In this document: positions 45,934 through 55,711 of the stretch, piece by piece | How the letters are laid out: each line of letters opens with the position of its first letter | How positions within the stretch are numbered: the stretch's first letter is position 1 | Assembly (NCBI RefSeq): GCF_050947875.1 | Contig: NC_134572.1 | Location: 159,113,105-159,177,104, forward strand | DNA: 64,000 nucleotides | Source of the DNA: Dermacentor variabilis | Taxonomy: Eukaryota; Arthropoda; Arachnida; Ixodida; Ixodidae | Reading direction: 5' to 3' | Notes under the pieces: generated by a model | Told to the model about the DNA's origin: nothing | The model's input: only the letters and a program-made list of their open reading frames with translations | Database searches by the model: none | Translations under genes and position numbers: made by a program

Positions 45934-46097
45934 CAAGTTGTTTTGTTGTTACCAGTCGACTCATGCTTTGCCGGGACCTTCGGATGCTTCCAGTTGTACC
46001 CCAGGCCGCCAGGCCAACGCTACCCTTGGGGCTTGCGACCCAGGTGCAACTACGGGCGTCAGCGCCGAGTTCCCAACAACTCGCGCCAGCGGTGCGA

Positions 46098-46420
46098 CCA
46101 CAACAACTGTCTGCCAGCGGTGGGATCGCGACAACGGAGGCCAGCAGCGAAGAGATGCAGTTGACTGTATGCTGAGCAGCTCAACGACGATCCGGGAGCA
46201 GTGCAACGAGCCCTGTGTGATGACTGGTTGCCTGCAGCGGAACGACTGCGCTGAACTCTTGGCTGCGAGGTTTGGTGAGTGCGGGACTTTCTTCTTCTGA
46301 GCTTTGCCAGGCTTTTGTTAGTGTCAGAAACAGAGCTGGTAGTTGTGGTTGTCGTTGCTGCCGGGTTAGTTTGCGGCAAGACAATAATAGGCAGTAGAGA
46401 AAGCAGCATTCAGAGCAGCC
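46098..46420 (+). other. Retrotransposon 5' leader
   Basis: Between the 5' LTR and the gag ATG. A primer-binding site is not obvious. TGGGATCGCGACAACGG at 46121 begins with the TGG expected of a site complementary to a tRNA CCA end, but it lies about 20 bases from the LTR edge rather than next to it. CCAGCGGTG in the leader repeats a word at the end of the LTR. Confidence 0.5.
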
Positions 46421-49400
46421 ATGGATTTGAAGTCGTTGCGCAAACCGAAATTGTTGGAGCTTGCAAGAGAGTTGGGTCTGGATGTCTCGGACAAACTCAG
46501 AAAACCAGAACTGCTAAAGGCTATTCTTGAGTTAGAAGCTGAGGATGACGAACTGTCGGAATGCCTTGAGACCATTGAGGAGAGGGAGACTGCAAAAAGC
46601 CAGGAGAGCGAACTTAAAGAACAAAAAGAGCGAGAGCAACAAGAGAAAACAGAAGAGCGCGACCGTCAACACGCGTTGGAAATGAAGCGTCTCGAGATTG
46701 AGATGGAACGCGCTCGTAATGGAAGTCAGGCACACGGTGCAGGAGAACGAGTATTGTTCAAAATGACTGACCTGATGCGGCCGTTTAAGCTTGGAGAGGA
46801 CATTGGTTTGTTCCTGGTTAACTTCGAGCGAACGTGCGAGAAGCAGGGGTTCTCTCGGGAAACGTGGCCACAGCGCTTGCTCACTTTGTTACCCGGCGAG
46901 GCGGCCGACGTAGTCGCTCGCTTGAATAGAGAGGAGGCAGAGGATTTCGACAAAGTGAAATCGAGTCTGCTAAAAAAGTACAGGCTGTCAGCGGAGGCTT
47001 TCCGTCGGAAGTTTCGGGAAAATGAGAAAGGCAGAAGTGAGTCATATACAGAGTTTGCGTATAGGCTTATGTCAAACATGCAGGAGTGGCTCAAAGAAGA
47101 GAAAGCGTTTGGTGACCACGAGAAAGTTCTGCAGTGTTTCGGGCTGGAACAGTTTTATAGTCGGTTACCTGAGAACGTGCGGTACTGGGTCTTGGATAGG
47201 CCAGACGTTAGTACGGTGGCTAGAGCCGCTGAGCTAGCCGAGGAGTTTGTGACGCGTCGGGCTCGCGGAGCTAAGGACGGTCAAAAGGGTGAATTTGACT
47301 CGAAGTTTGAGAGGCCGAAGTTCACACCCATGAGAGCAAAGGGGAACACACGTAGTGCGGATGCGAGTGAAAGCAGTGCGACCGAACCTAAGGAGACGGC
47401 GGCAGCCGAAGCCGAACGCAGAAAGCGGTTCGAGACGAGGCAAGCGCGCGTTTGTTATACGTGCCAGAAGCCGGGTCACTTTTCGGCGCAGTGTCCGGAA
47501 ACAACACCAAAAGTTGTGTTTTTGTCAATATGCAGCACTGACGAGAACATGAAGCTTCTCGAGCCTTACATGCGAGACCTCCTCGTGAACGGGAAAGAGT
47601 GCCGAGTGCTTCGCGATTCCGCAGCTACAATGGATGTAGTTCACCCGTCTTACGTAGAACCCCATATGTTCACGGGCGAGTGCGCATGGATCAAGCAAGC
47701 CGTGGAAGCTCATAGCGTGTGTCTGCCGGTAGCAAAGGTGCTTATCGAAGGACCTTTCGGAGCGCTTGAGACGGAGGCCGCAGTGTCATCTATGCTGCCT
47801 CCCCAGTACCCGTACCTATTTTCGAACAGGTCCGATCACCTCCTGCGCGAGAAGGGGCTTTTGTTTGGTGAGGCTAGCGTGCAGGCATTAACCAGATCGA
47901 AGGTTCGAGAGCTCGCTGCAAAGGCGGTAGTTGTGGGGCCGACGTTATCAAACAATGAAAAAGGGGCAGAGGCGCAGCAAGCCGATATTCAGAGCACGCC
48001 TGAACTGAATAAAATTGAGTATGTAACGTTAAAGGCACCAGATACTGGAGAGGAAAATCCCGATGCGGGAAAGTTAGAAGAGCTATCTGCAGATTTGCTC
48101 ATCGCGCCTACGTCAGATGGACTTAATAGGTTGCTAAAAGTCAGCCGGTCGGCTTTGATAGCCGAGCAAAAGAAGGATGGCAGCCTAGAAAACATACGCT
48201 GCATTGTCAAGGAAGGTATCGCCAGGAAAAATGCGCGTTTTGTGGAAAGAGGTGGAGTCCTGTACCGGAAGTATCTAGACCGCAGAGGAGTGGAGTTCGA
48301 TCAGCTGATCGTGCCTCAATGCTATCGTCAGGATCTGTTGCGCTTGTCGCACGGGGGTTCATGGTCCGGACACCTAGGAGTTAAGAAAACTAAGGACCGT
48401 CTCTTGCAAGAGTACTATTGGCCAGGGTGTTTTCGGGACGCAGACCATTTCGTGAGGACATGTGACACCTGTCAGCGGGTGGGCAAACCAGGCGACAAAT
48501 CGAGGGCGCCGTTGAGATTGGTACCTATCATTACGGAGCCTTTTAGACGGCTCGTTATTGATACAGTGGGACCTCTGCCGGTAACAGCCACGGGGTACAG
48601 ACACATTTTGACTGCGATCTGCCCAGCGACAAAGTTCCCTGAAGCAGTGCCGCTTAAAGAACTCAGCTCAGTTGAGATAGTCAATGCACTACTGTCCATA
48701 TTTGCGCGAGTTGGTTTTCCTGCGGAAATCCAATCAGATCAGGGCACAGTGTTTACTAGCGCTTTGACGACAACTTTTCTCGAAAGGTGTGGGGTAAAGC
48801 TGCTACACAGCTCAGTGTACCACCCACAGTCGAATTCCGTTGAGAAGCTCCACTCCGTCCTGAAGCGCGTGTTGAGAGCATTGTGTTTTGAACATCGAAC
48901 TGACTGGGAGCTGTGTCTGCCTGGGGTGATGTTTGCATTAAGCACCGCGCCGCATGCGGCTACGGGGTTTTCGCCAGCTGAACTGGTGTACGGTCGCTCG
49001 CTTCGGTCTCCGCTTCGCATGCTTCGAGAATCGTGGGAAGGCAGGGGCGACGACCCAGTCGTGGTGGAGTACGTGCTTAAGCTCCTCGAACGCTTAAGAA
49101 GGGCACAGGAATTGTCAGGTGAAGCAATGGCAAAGGCCCAGCAGAGGGCCAAGGTTTATTATGATCGGACCGCCAGGGCCCGTCGTTTTGAGGTGGGCGA
49201 TGAGGTCATGATATTGCGCACATCGCTAAACAACAAACTAGACGTGCAGTGGGAGGGCCCAGCACGAATTGTTCAGAAACTGTCGGACGTTAACTACGTG
49301 GTAAGTCTGCCAGGAAAGCGGAAAGCACAGCAAGTTTACCACTGTAATCTGCTCAAACCTTATAGACAAAGGGAAGCAGTGGTGTGCATGATGGTAAACG

Positions 49401-50878
49401 TTCCTGAAGAGCTCCCGGTCGAGCTTCCGGGACTAGGCTCAGTGACGAACAGGGAAGACACCGGTCAAGTCATTAGTGACTTAGTCAGTGGAGCATCGCT
49501 GTCGCCTGAGCAGAAAACCGAACTACACCAGCTCTTACAAGAGTTTCAAGGTCTGTTCTCTGAGAGGCCTGGTAGGACTTCTGTCCTTACTCATGATATA
49601 GAACTTACCTCCCCAGAGCCAGTTCGATCCAAGGCGTATCGGGTGTCACCCCGCCAGAGCGATATTATGGAGGCTGAGGTAAAGAAAATGCTACAGCTCG
49701 GTGTTATTGAGGCAGGTGAGAGTGATTATACCTCCCCTTTGATTTTAGTTGAGGTACCGGGCAAGGAACCTCGTCCTTGCGTCGACTACCGCAGGCTTAA
49801 TTCCATCACTAAGGATCAAATTTATCCGATCCCTAACATCGAGGAGCGCCTCGAGAAAGTTAGTAGCGCTCAGTTTATTTCCACCCTAGATCTTGTCAGG
49901 GGTTATTGGCAGGTTCCACTTACAGAAGAGGCTAGTAGGTATGCGGCGTTCATTTCACCAATGGGAACATTCCGTCCTAAAGTGTTGAGTTTTGGTTTGA
50001 AGAACGCGCCATACTGTTTTTCAAGCCTCATGGATAAAGTGTTGCGGGGACAGCAAGAATTCGCTTTACCGTATCTAGACGACGTAGCGATATTCTCCGC
50101 ATCCTGGTCTGAGCATATGGCACACTTGCGGGCAGTGCTAACCCGCCTGCGCGAAGCGGGCTTGACAGTCAAGGCTCCCAAGTGCCAGTTAGCACAGGCC
50201 GAGGTTGTCTACCTCGGTCACGTGATTGGTCAGGGTCGTCGCCGCCCCTCTGAAATAAAGGTGGCCGCTGTGCGAGACTTCCCGCAACCGCGCACGAAGA
50301 CCGATATTCGGTCGTTCTTAGGTGTCGCCGGCTACTATCAGAGGTACATCCCCAGGTACTCTGATATCGCGGCTCCCCTGACGGATGCTCTAAGAAAAAC
50401 AGAGCCGCAAACAGTCGTCTGGGACGAGACAAAGGAAAGAGCTTTTAGCGCCCTAAAGAGTGCCCTAACAAGCCAGCCTGTGCTACGATCGCCAGACTAT
50501 ACAAAAGGGTTCGTTGTTCAGTGCGATGCTAGTGAGCGAGGCATGGGCGTTGTACTGTGCCAACGGGAAAATGGAGAAGTAGAACACCCCGTCCTGTATG
50601 CTTGTCGTAAGCTGACCAGTCGTGAGCAGGCGTACAGCGCCACCGAGAAAGAGTGTGCGTGTCTCGTGTGGGCCGTTCAGAAATTGTCATGCTATCTAGC
50701 CGGCTCGAGGTTTATCATTGAGACGGATCACTGCCCTCTCCAATGGCTGCAGACCATCTCTCCCAAAAATGGCCGCCTCCTGCGCTGGAGCCTCGCTTTG
50801 CAACAATATTCCTTTGAGGTGCGTTACAAAAAGGGGAGTCTCAACGGTAATGCCGATGGCTTAAGTCGAAGCCCCTAA
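46421..50878 (+). CDS. Gag-Pol polyprotein (SCAN-like Gag, protease-like, integrase, RT, RNase H)
   Basis: One uninterrupted 1485-codon frame from ATG. Residues 1-40 look SAP-like (LRKPKLLELARELGL). 50-100 is a charged, probably coiled-coil stretch. About 115-280 is capsid-like, and its second half (SAEAFRRKFRE at 190, GLEQFYSRLPENVRYWV at 241) resembles a SCAN domain. The zinc knuckle is C345-C348-H353-C358. A protease-like segment near 390-470 has D399-S-A where DSG or DTG is expected. The integrase has zinc ligands H644, H651, C681 and C684, catalytic D714, D773 and E808, and a GPY/F-like module (WEGPARI) near 945. The RT spans about 1060-1240 with D1157 and the YLDD at 1218-1221. RNase H has D1369, E1409 or E1411, and D1436, ending NADGLSRSP. 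Gag and Pol are not separated by a frameshift, so their ratio must be set in another way, for example by processing. Confidence 0.94.
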   Translation: MDLKSLRKPKLLELARELGLDVSDKLRKPELLKAILELEAEDDELSECLETIEERETAKSQESELKEQKEREQQEKTEERDRQHALEMKRLEIEMERARNGSQAHGAGERVLFKMTDLMRPFKLGEDIGLFLVNFERTCEKQGFSRETWPQRLLTLLPGEAADVVARLNREEAEDFDKVKSSLLKKYRLSAEAFRRKFRENEKGRSESYTEFAYRLMSNMQEWLKEEKAFGDHEKVLQCFGLEQFYSRLPENVRYWVLDRPDVSTVARAAELAEEFVTRRARGAKDGQKGEFDSKFERPKFTPMRAKGNTRSADASESSATEPKETAAAEAERRKRFETRQARVCYTCQKPGHFSAQCPETTPKVVFLSICSTDENMKLLEPYMRDLLVNGKECRVLRDSAATMDVVHPSYVEPHMFTGECAWIKQAVEAHSVCLPVAKVLIEGPFGALETEAAVSSMLPPQYPYLFSNRSDHLLREKGLLFGEASVQALTRSKVRELAAKAVVVGPTLSNNEKGAEAQQADIQSTPELNKIEYVTLKAPDTGEENPDAGKLEELSADLLIAPTSDGLNRLLKVSRSALIAEQKKDGSLENIRCIVKEGIARKNARFVERGGVLYRKYLDRRGVEFDQLIVPQCYRQDLLRLSHGGSWSGHLGVKKTKDRLLQEYYWPGCFRDADHFVRTCDTCQRVGKPGDKSRAPLRLVPIITEPFRRLVIDTVGPLPVTATGYRHILTAICPATKFPEAVPLKELSSVEIVNALLSIFARVGFPAEIQSDQGTVFTSALTTTFLERCGVKLLHSSVYHPQSNSVEKLHSVLKRVLRALCFEHRTDWELCLPGVMFALSTAPHAATGFSPAELVYGRSLRSPLRMLRESWEGRGDDPVVVEYVLKLLERLRRAQELSGEAMAKAQQRAKVYYDRTARARRFEVGDEVMILRTSLNNKLDVQWEGPARIVQKLSDVNYVVSLPGKRKAQQVYHCNLLKPYRQREAVVCMMVNVPEELPVELPGLGSVTNREDTGQVISDLVSGASLSPEQKTELHQLLQEFQGLFSERPGRTSVLTHDIELTSPEPVRSKAYRVSPRQSDIMEAEVKKMLQLGVIEAGESDYTSPLILVEVPGKEPRPCVDYRRLNSITKDQIYPIPNIEERLEKVSSAQFISTLDLVRGYWQVPLTEEASRYAAFISPMGTFRPKVLSFGLKNAPYCFSSLMDKVLRGQQEFALPYLDDVAIFSASWSEHMAHLRAVLTRLREAGLTVKAPKCQLAQAEVVYLGHVIGQGRRRPSEIKVAAVRDFPQPRTKTDIRSFLGVAGYYQRYIPRYSDIAAPLTDALRKTEPQTVVWDETKERAFSALKSALTSQPVLRSPDYTKGFVVQCDASERGMGVVLCQRENGEVEHPVLYACRKLTSREQAYSATEKECACLVWAVQKLSCYLAGSRFIIETDHCPLQWLQTISPKNGRLLRWSLALQQYSFEVRYKKGSLNGNADGLSRSP

Positions 50879-51359
50879 CGTAGGAATCAGCCTCAAAATT
50901 GTTTGTTACTGATGTTTTTCTTCCTGAGGCAGGATTTTTAACATATTGCTTTTGTGTAGTGTTTCAAAGTGATGATGTGCTTTCTAGTGCAATTTTCCAA
51001 TTTGTGGACGCGTTCTGAGTGCTGCTAGACTACTGTAAGGAACTAGGCAGTGGTATAAAAGGGGAAAGAGCCTGGCAGGGCTTAGTGAGGGTTGTGCCGT
51101 GCTTGCTGACTGAGCGGTTGAGTTTCAGCGTAGTTCAAACGCTTGCCGGGAACGAGAACAAAAATGTGAACTCTCCCGAAGTCACTTTGCAGTGTCCTGT
51201 GTGAACCTGAACGAGAAAACGAGGCCTTCTCTGTGCGCTGCGCTCAAGAAACGTCGAGGGACGCCCGACTTCGGTTATGAGCATCATCAAGCGACATCCC
51301 TCCGGACAGCGGATGCAGTCCCCTGACCATCGGGATCTCCTTCCCCCGGCGGGGCGGTC
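50879..51359 (+). other. Retrotransposon 3' untranslated region
   Basis: About 480 bases between the gag-pol stop and the 3' LTR, with no frame of note. The last bases before the LTR, CCCCCGGCGGGGCGGTC, are only partly purine-rich, so the polypurine tract is weakly defined. Confidence 0.7.
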
Positions 51360-52099
51360 TGTTACGTTTCGCCTACGACGCGCGGTATAGCCGGCGCGGA
51401 TGCAACGGACGCCGGGGCTTCGGTCAAAGCGGCAGACATTTTGGCCCGTTCGGCGCCGCTGCTACGCCTCCCCGCCAAGCGCGTCCAGGCATGTTCCAAT
51501 GCCACGTGTCTTCGGTGTGCGTGTGTGTGTGTGTGCATGTTGGTGCCCACGCTTGTCAAAGCGCGGCAGCCGGGGAGAGGAGCTCCCCCAACTGTGAAGC
51601 GAGGAGGTCTGACCGGCCGGGCGGATGCGTCACCCACTCATCCCAACGTGACCGAGCGGCGCCGGCCCTGCGGATGCGTCACCCACTCATCCCAACGTTT
51701 CCGAGCGGCGCCGGCCCGGCGGATGCGTCACCTACTCGTCCCAACGTGCCCGAGCGGCGCCGTCACGTGCGCCCCCTTCCAGAGACGTTCCTTCTTGCCC
51801 TCGACTCCGAGAGTATAAGAGCAGCTGCTCCCGGACGCCGAGGGAGGGCTCCGATTTCTTCTGTTGAGTAAAGTGCACTCCCGTCTCTCTACTTCGGTCA
51901 ACCTGACCGCCAACTCTTTGCGATGTTAGAATAAACAAGTTGTTTTGTTGTTACCAGTCGACTCATGCTTTGCCGGGACCTTCAGATGCTTCCAGTTGTA
52001 CCCCAGGCCGCCAGGCCAACGCTACCCTTGGGGCTTGCGACCCAGGTGCAACTACGGGCGTCAGCGCCGAGTTCCCAACAACTCGCGCCAGCGGTGCGA
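51360..52099 (+). repeat. 3' LTR (~740 bp)
   Basis: Copy of the 5' LTR with about five substitutions: three fall in or next to the tandem units, one at the start of the GC-rich block before them, and one near 51984. The low divergence indicates a recent insertion. Confidence 0.92.
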
Positions 52100-52104
52100 T
52101 TACT

Positions 52105-53810
52105 ACACTGCACATAGTCGTCAGACGAACTCGTCATCCCCATGCTTCTCCATTGCCACGGCGTGAAGAAGAATAAAATTTCTCCGCATTCGCCCTCACT
52201 GTGATTTGGGCCCACGCTAGAGAAACAACATGCATTCGGGAGTTAACGCGCTAACCACTTATAGCTATCGCACAATAGAGCTGGCCGATTATGGCAACGT
52301 TTCGTGGTCCGCACGTAGAGACTCCGAGATCCATGACGCCTGCGCGGGTATCTCGGAGACCAGAACGAGCGGTATGTATATCGAACGAGGGTTTTCTTGT
52401 GTGCACCGCACAAAAATTGTTTTTTGCAAGACGGCGGTGTGTTCGCGTGCAATTTGTCGTTGGCGTGCAATTTGTCGTTGGCGTGCTCCTGACAACAGCG
52501 TCGGTAGCACAAAAGAGGAGTACGTGACACAGAGGACGATCATAAACCTGAAGCATGGCATGTAACCACAACAAGGGATGTAACGAGAACAAGGCTCTTT
52601 GGGGGAAAACAACGTCAAAAGAAACGACAACGTCAGTGCCTACAAAACGGCGTTGAGGCGACAGCACCACGTATGGTTACACAGTAGTTCACAGTATTCA
52701 CAGGCGCCAAGTGCCCTATATAGGAGTACTGCCAAATGTACGGAGACAATAAAAATCGCTCCTTTCGCGCAGCTGGTACTGCGTAATTTGACTTGCAACC
52801 AGTTCTGGTAGAAGTTTCGACGTTAGAGCATGTTGATTTGCGCGAAAAGTGAATTTAAGAATGATGTAAGGAGTTTTCGTACTTTAAGGGCACCTCAAGT
52901 GCCACGATGCAGCCGTGTCCGGCAGGCACAGCCTTCCAAAAACTTAACAATATCGCGCGAGCGTCGACCTTACGGCGCGTCAGCGAGGTTATATATGCCG
53001 GCCAGGGGCGACGGGATCGGCTCCATGCGCAGGCGCGCAAGGCGATTTCTAGTTCAAATGCATTCGGTTGCGCTGTTCGCGTCAGGAATGCCCCTCGCCG
53101 CTAGAGGGCCTCTCACACGCCATGCGGTCTAAACATGCGGTCGACGCTCGCGCGATACTATTAAAATTGTTGGGGAGGCTGTGCGTGCTCGGGCGTTGTC
53201 CTACTGAACAGAGGATACAAAGAAATGCGACAGTTTTCAACGAAACAAACACATCCAAGCATGATACACCAAAATTATCTCAATCAAACATATTTGCATA
53301 GTCAAAGGTTTAACTGCCGCGAAAAAAACAAAACAAAGATTACCATAAGCCATTGGACAAACAACTACGAACAAAATGTTCTATAGACAGCTATGGACTA
53401 TAACTGAATAAATGTAGCCCACTTAGGACAGGGGGAGTCTGAGAGCACTCGAGTCTGTTCATGTATGTACGCCCTTCGAATCCCGCAACATGCATTACCA
53501 TGTCATGCAGAGAGCAAGTTGCGTACATCGCAACCAAGAAAAAGTCAAACTTTTCTAATTCACACTATTCATTCTGTTCTATAACACAATTACGATTAAC
53601 TTCGAAATATTATAGTAAATATTTTGTTTTAGTTCTTACTTTAATTATCAGTTTTTTATAATACCGCGCCATTTAACCCTAACAAACCACCCTATAACCG
53701 TTGGGTTAATTTCTAGAGAAATACGATGGTAGTCTTCACTCTGGGAAAATTCTGCTGTCGCAGTAAATGAATCCAGAGCCGAAGGAATCGCCGAAATTTG
53801 TTGTCTTCAT
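52105..53810. other. Unassigned DNA
   Basis: No genes recognised. An 18-base word, CGTGCAATTTGTCGTTGG, is present twice in tandem at 52445-52480. A GC-richer block at 52905-53110 holds a CTCF-like site. The remainder is AT-rich. Confidence 0.4.
53098..53109 (+). promoter_or_regulatory. CTCF-like motif
   Basis: CCGCTAGAGGGC matches the CTCF core CCASYAGRKGGC at all but the third position. It lies in a GC-richer patch. Chance occurrence cannot be excluded. Confidence 0.3.
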
Positions 53811-53814
53811 TTTT

Positions 53815-53900
53815 AGAGAGAGAGAGAATGAACTTTAATGAGCACCAGCAGTTCAGTCGGCTGGGCCTAGGCCTCCCACGATGGGACGTCGAGGTCTTGC
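53815..53900 (-). mobile_element. LINE 3'-tail remnant
   Basis: AGAGAGAGAGAATGAACTTT followed by AATGAGCACCAG mimics the layout of the other LINE 3' ends here: a (GA)n tract, then a short T-rich A/T segment that is the reversed polyadenylation region, then GC-rich ORF-end sequence. Only about 85 bases can be assigned. Confidence 0.4.
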
Positions 53901-54261
53901 CTCTTCGCCGCTTCGTTTTTCTTTCTTTTTCATAAAACGCATCCGTTATTTATAATATTTCTTTTTTATTCATCATAATATGTAATACAAAATGGTATTT
54001 TATGTTTTATTGCAAGTGCTGCAGCCATGAAACGGACCCTGAGCCCTGTCCAAGCTGTTCCGACAGCCGTTTTGTCAAAGTGTTCTTCCTGATTACTCGC
54101 TTTCTGGAAACTGTAATCGAATTGACTTGTATGTGAAGTTATTTGTACGGGCTAATCATAAGGGGGCAGGGGAGGAGGGCTATGTGATAATGTGGTGGCT
54201 CTTCCAAGTAATGAACCATTGTTTCGTTGTTGGTTTCCGTGACGCTGTAATCGTACTCCTG
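53901..54261. other. Unassigned AT-rich DNA
   Basis: Nothing recognised between the LINE tail remnant and the next SINE. Confidence 0.4.
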
Positions 54262-54465
54262 TGTCTTGTTTCGCGAGATCGAATCCCGGCCGCGGCGGGA
54301 TGCATTTCGAATGGCGGCGAATCGCAAGAACACCCCTGTACTGTGCATTGGGTGCAGGTTAAAGAACCCCAGGTGGTCAAAATTAACTCGGATACAAAAC
54401 TATGGCGTGCCTTATAATCATATCGGGATTTCGGCACGTAAACACCCATATTTTAATTAATTTTG
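54262..54465 (+). repeat. Ruka SINE, 5'-truncated and diverged
   Basis: Starts near GCGAGATCGAATCCCGGC (the B box), so the A box is missing. It continues with CCGCGGCGGGATGCATTTCG, GGGTGCAGGTTAAAGAACC, CCCAGGTGGTCAAAATTAA, GCGTGCCTTATAATCA and GGCACGTAAACACCC. Confidence 0.85.
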
Positions 54466-55299
54466 CGTGTTGTTCAGTGTGTTAGGAGTTCGTTTTTATT
54501 AATGCGAAAGTGTTTATGCCCCATTACGCGATAATCTGGCGTCGTAGACGTTGCCACCGAGCAGTGGCACCAAAAATGGCCGAATGCACACAGAATAAAA
54601 GCACGTCCAAAATGTTGGGATTGAAGTCAAATTCATCGGGGAGGTTCCCGCAAACAAAGAAAATCAATGGCTTTGAACAGAAACAAAAAAGGAAACGGTG
54701 AATTTCGACGAGGGTGGCGATGTGGGCTTGTTGGTCGGCTATCACGGAATGGTATCTGGCCTAGCGATGAGCACGCTTCCCTGACGCCACGGCTGCTCCA
54801 CGGTCCTGGTTGACTAAAGCTGGGCCTAGTGCGTGCGTCATTCGACACGTGATGGTGCAGCCATTGGGGAGGAGGTGGCGCCACCTCACGAGTGCGTAAA
54901 ATAAGAAGCATTAATGTCCACTTGAGGGGCGCTGAGCGGTCCTTGTAGTCACGAACTCCTCGTGGGCAAACTAGTGCGTCGAGACGCTTGACGCGTTTTG
55001 ATTTGGCCTTACCGAGGCGCAGTTAGAACGCAGGCGAGACCTTGCGCGGACAAGGAACGTGCGCAACACACACACAAAAAAAAATGTTTACCAAAGGCAT
55101 TCTGATGCTTTCGCATTCCCACACGTAAGCAGTCCAGTGTCTTTCTGCCGAATTTATTTGCCCTCTTCCTTTCCGTTCTTCTGTTGTTTCTTGAGTAAGC
55201 GTAGTTAGGAATACTAGTACAGCGCAAACATGAGAAGCTATAGCAAACAGGGAGACGGAGGCACGGCGTTGACTTGCAACAACTATCCATCATCCGGCA
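54466..55299. other. Unassigned DNA
   Basis: No gene recognised. A CA-rich run lies at 55066-55083. Confidence 0.4.
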
Positions 55300-55462
55300 C
55301 GGTATATACAGCCAGGGGCGTTGGGATGCTGAGCGCGAAGTCGTGGGTTCAATCCCTGCCGCGGTGGCTAAATTTTTAGGCACGTGAAATGCAACAAAAA
55401 AAGAAGAAAAAACTATTGTTTGCTTAGAGCCAGGAGCAGCACGTTAATTAACACGAGGTGGT
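55300..55462 (+). repeat. Ruka SINE, left half (split by a LINE)
   Basis: Contains GCTGAGCGCGAAGTCGTGGG, TTCAATCCCTGCCGCGGTGG and ends GCACGTTAATTAACACGAGG, then TGGT. The body stops exactly where the right half begins at 60909, about 5.4 kb away. AGGTGGT at 55456-55462 recurs at 60909-60915 as a candidate target duplication. An A-rich insertion lies near 55393-55412. Confidence 0.78.
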
Positions 55463-55549
55463 GAGTGAGTGAGTGAGTGAGTGAGTGAGTGAGTGAGTGA
55501 GTGAGTGAGTGAGTGAGTGAGTGAGTGAGTGAGTGAGTGAGTGAGTGAG
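55461..55549 (+). repeat. (GAGT)n microsatellite forming the LINE 3' tail
   Basis: About 22 perfect GTGA quartets. It directly follows, on the minus strand, the LINE segment ending AAATAAATTTCTCTC, so it is the element's tail expressed as (ACTC)n. Confidence 0.95.
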
Positions 55550-55711
55550 AGAAATTTATTTACAGAAAGGCAGAGAGGTCGGCCTGAGCTATAACTTGCT
55601 CTGGCCTGCTACTCTACTCTGGGGAAAAGGGACGGGGAGGGAAAGGGCTGATGAATGATGATGGTATAAGGAAGAGATGCGTATATACAAATTCACAGAG
55701 TTGTGGTATCT

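Larger units (their letters stand above)
45358..46097 (+). repeat. 5' LTR (~740 bp)
   Basis: Begins TGTTACGTTTCG and matches 51360-52099 with only about five substitutions and no indels. It contains, in order, a TG microsatellite, three tandem 49-bp units, a TATA box and a polyadenylation signal, the expected U3-R-U5 layout. Similarity to the 3' LTR stops abruptly after GGTGCGA, so I end it there. A few bases further the two flanks read CCACAACA and TTACTACA, and a CA-terminated boundary eight bases later cannot be excluded. Confidence 0.92.
45358..52099 (+). mobile_element. Complete Ty3/gypsy-type LTR retrotransposon with integrase-first pol (Gmr1-like)
   Basis: Two direct LTRs of about 740 bases bracket one 1485-codon gag-pol frame. 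The order along the frame is Gag, zinc knuckle, protease-like segment, integrase, RT, RNase H. The RT and RNase H sequences are of Ty3/gypsy type, but the integrase is upstream of the RT. This order and the SCAN-like Gag point to the Gmr1 lineage. No envelope-like frame is present. TTACT occurs directly before (45351-45355) and after (52100-52104) the element and is a candidate target duplication, with two unexplained bases (GC) between it and the 5' LTR start as I define it. The internal sequence has no frame break. Confidence 0.93.

Noticed and set aside
45358..46105. LTR ending in ACA eight bases further right, with CTGC as target duplication
   Set aside because: Three of the last eight bases would differ between LTRs that otherwise differ at about five of 740, so the earlier end with TTACT flanks is more likely; not fully excluded.
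46121..46137. Primer-binding site TGGGATCGCGACAACGG
   Set aside because: It starts with TGG but lies about 20 bases from the LTR edge, and I could not match it to a specific tRNA 3' end.
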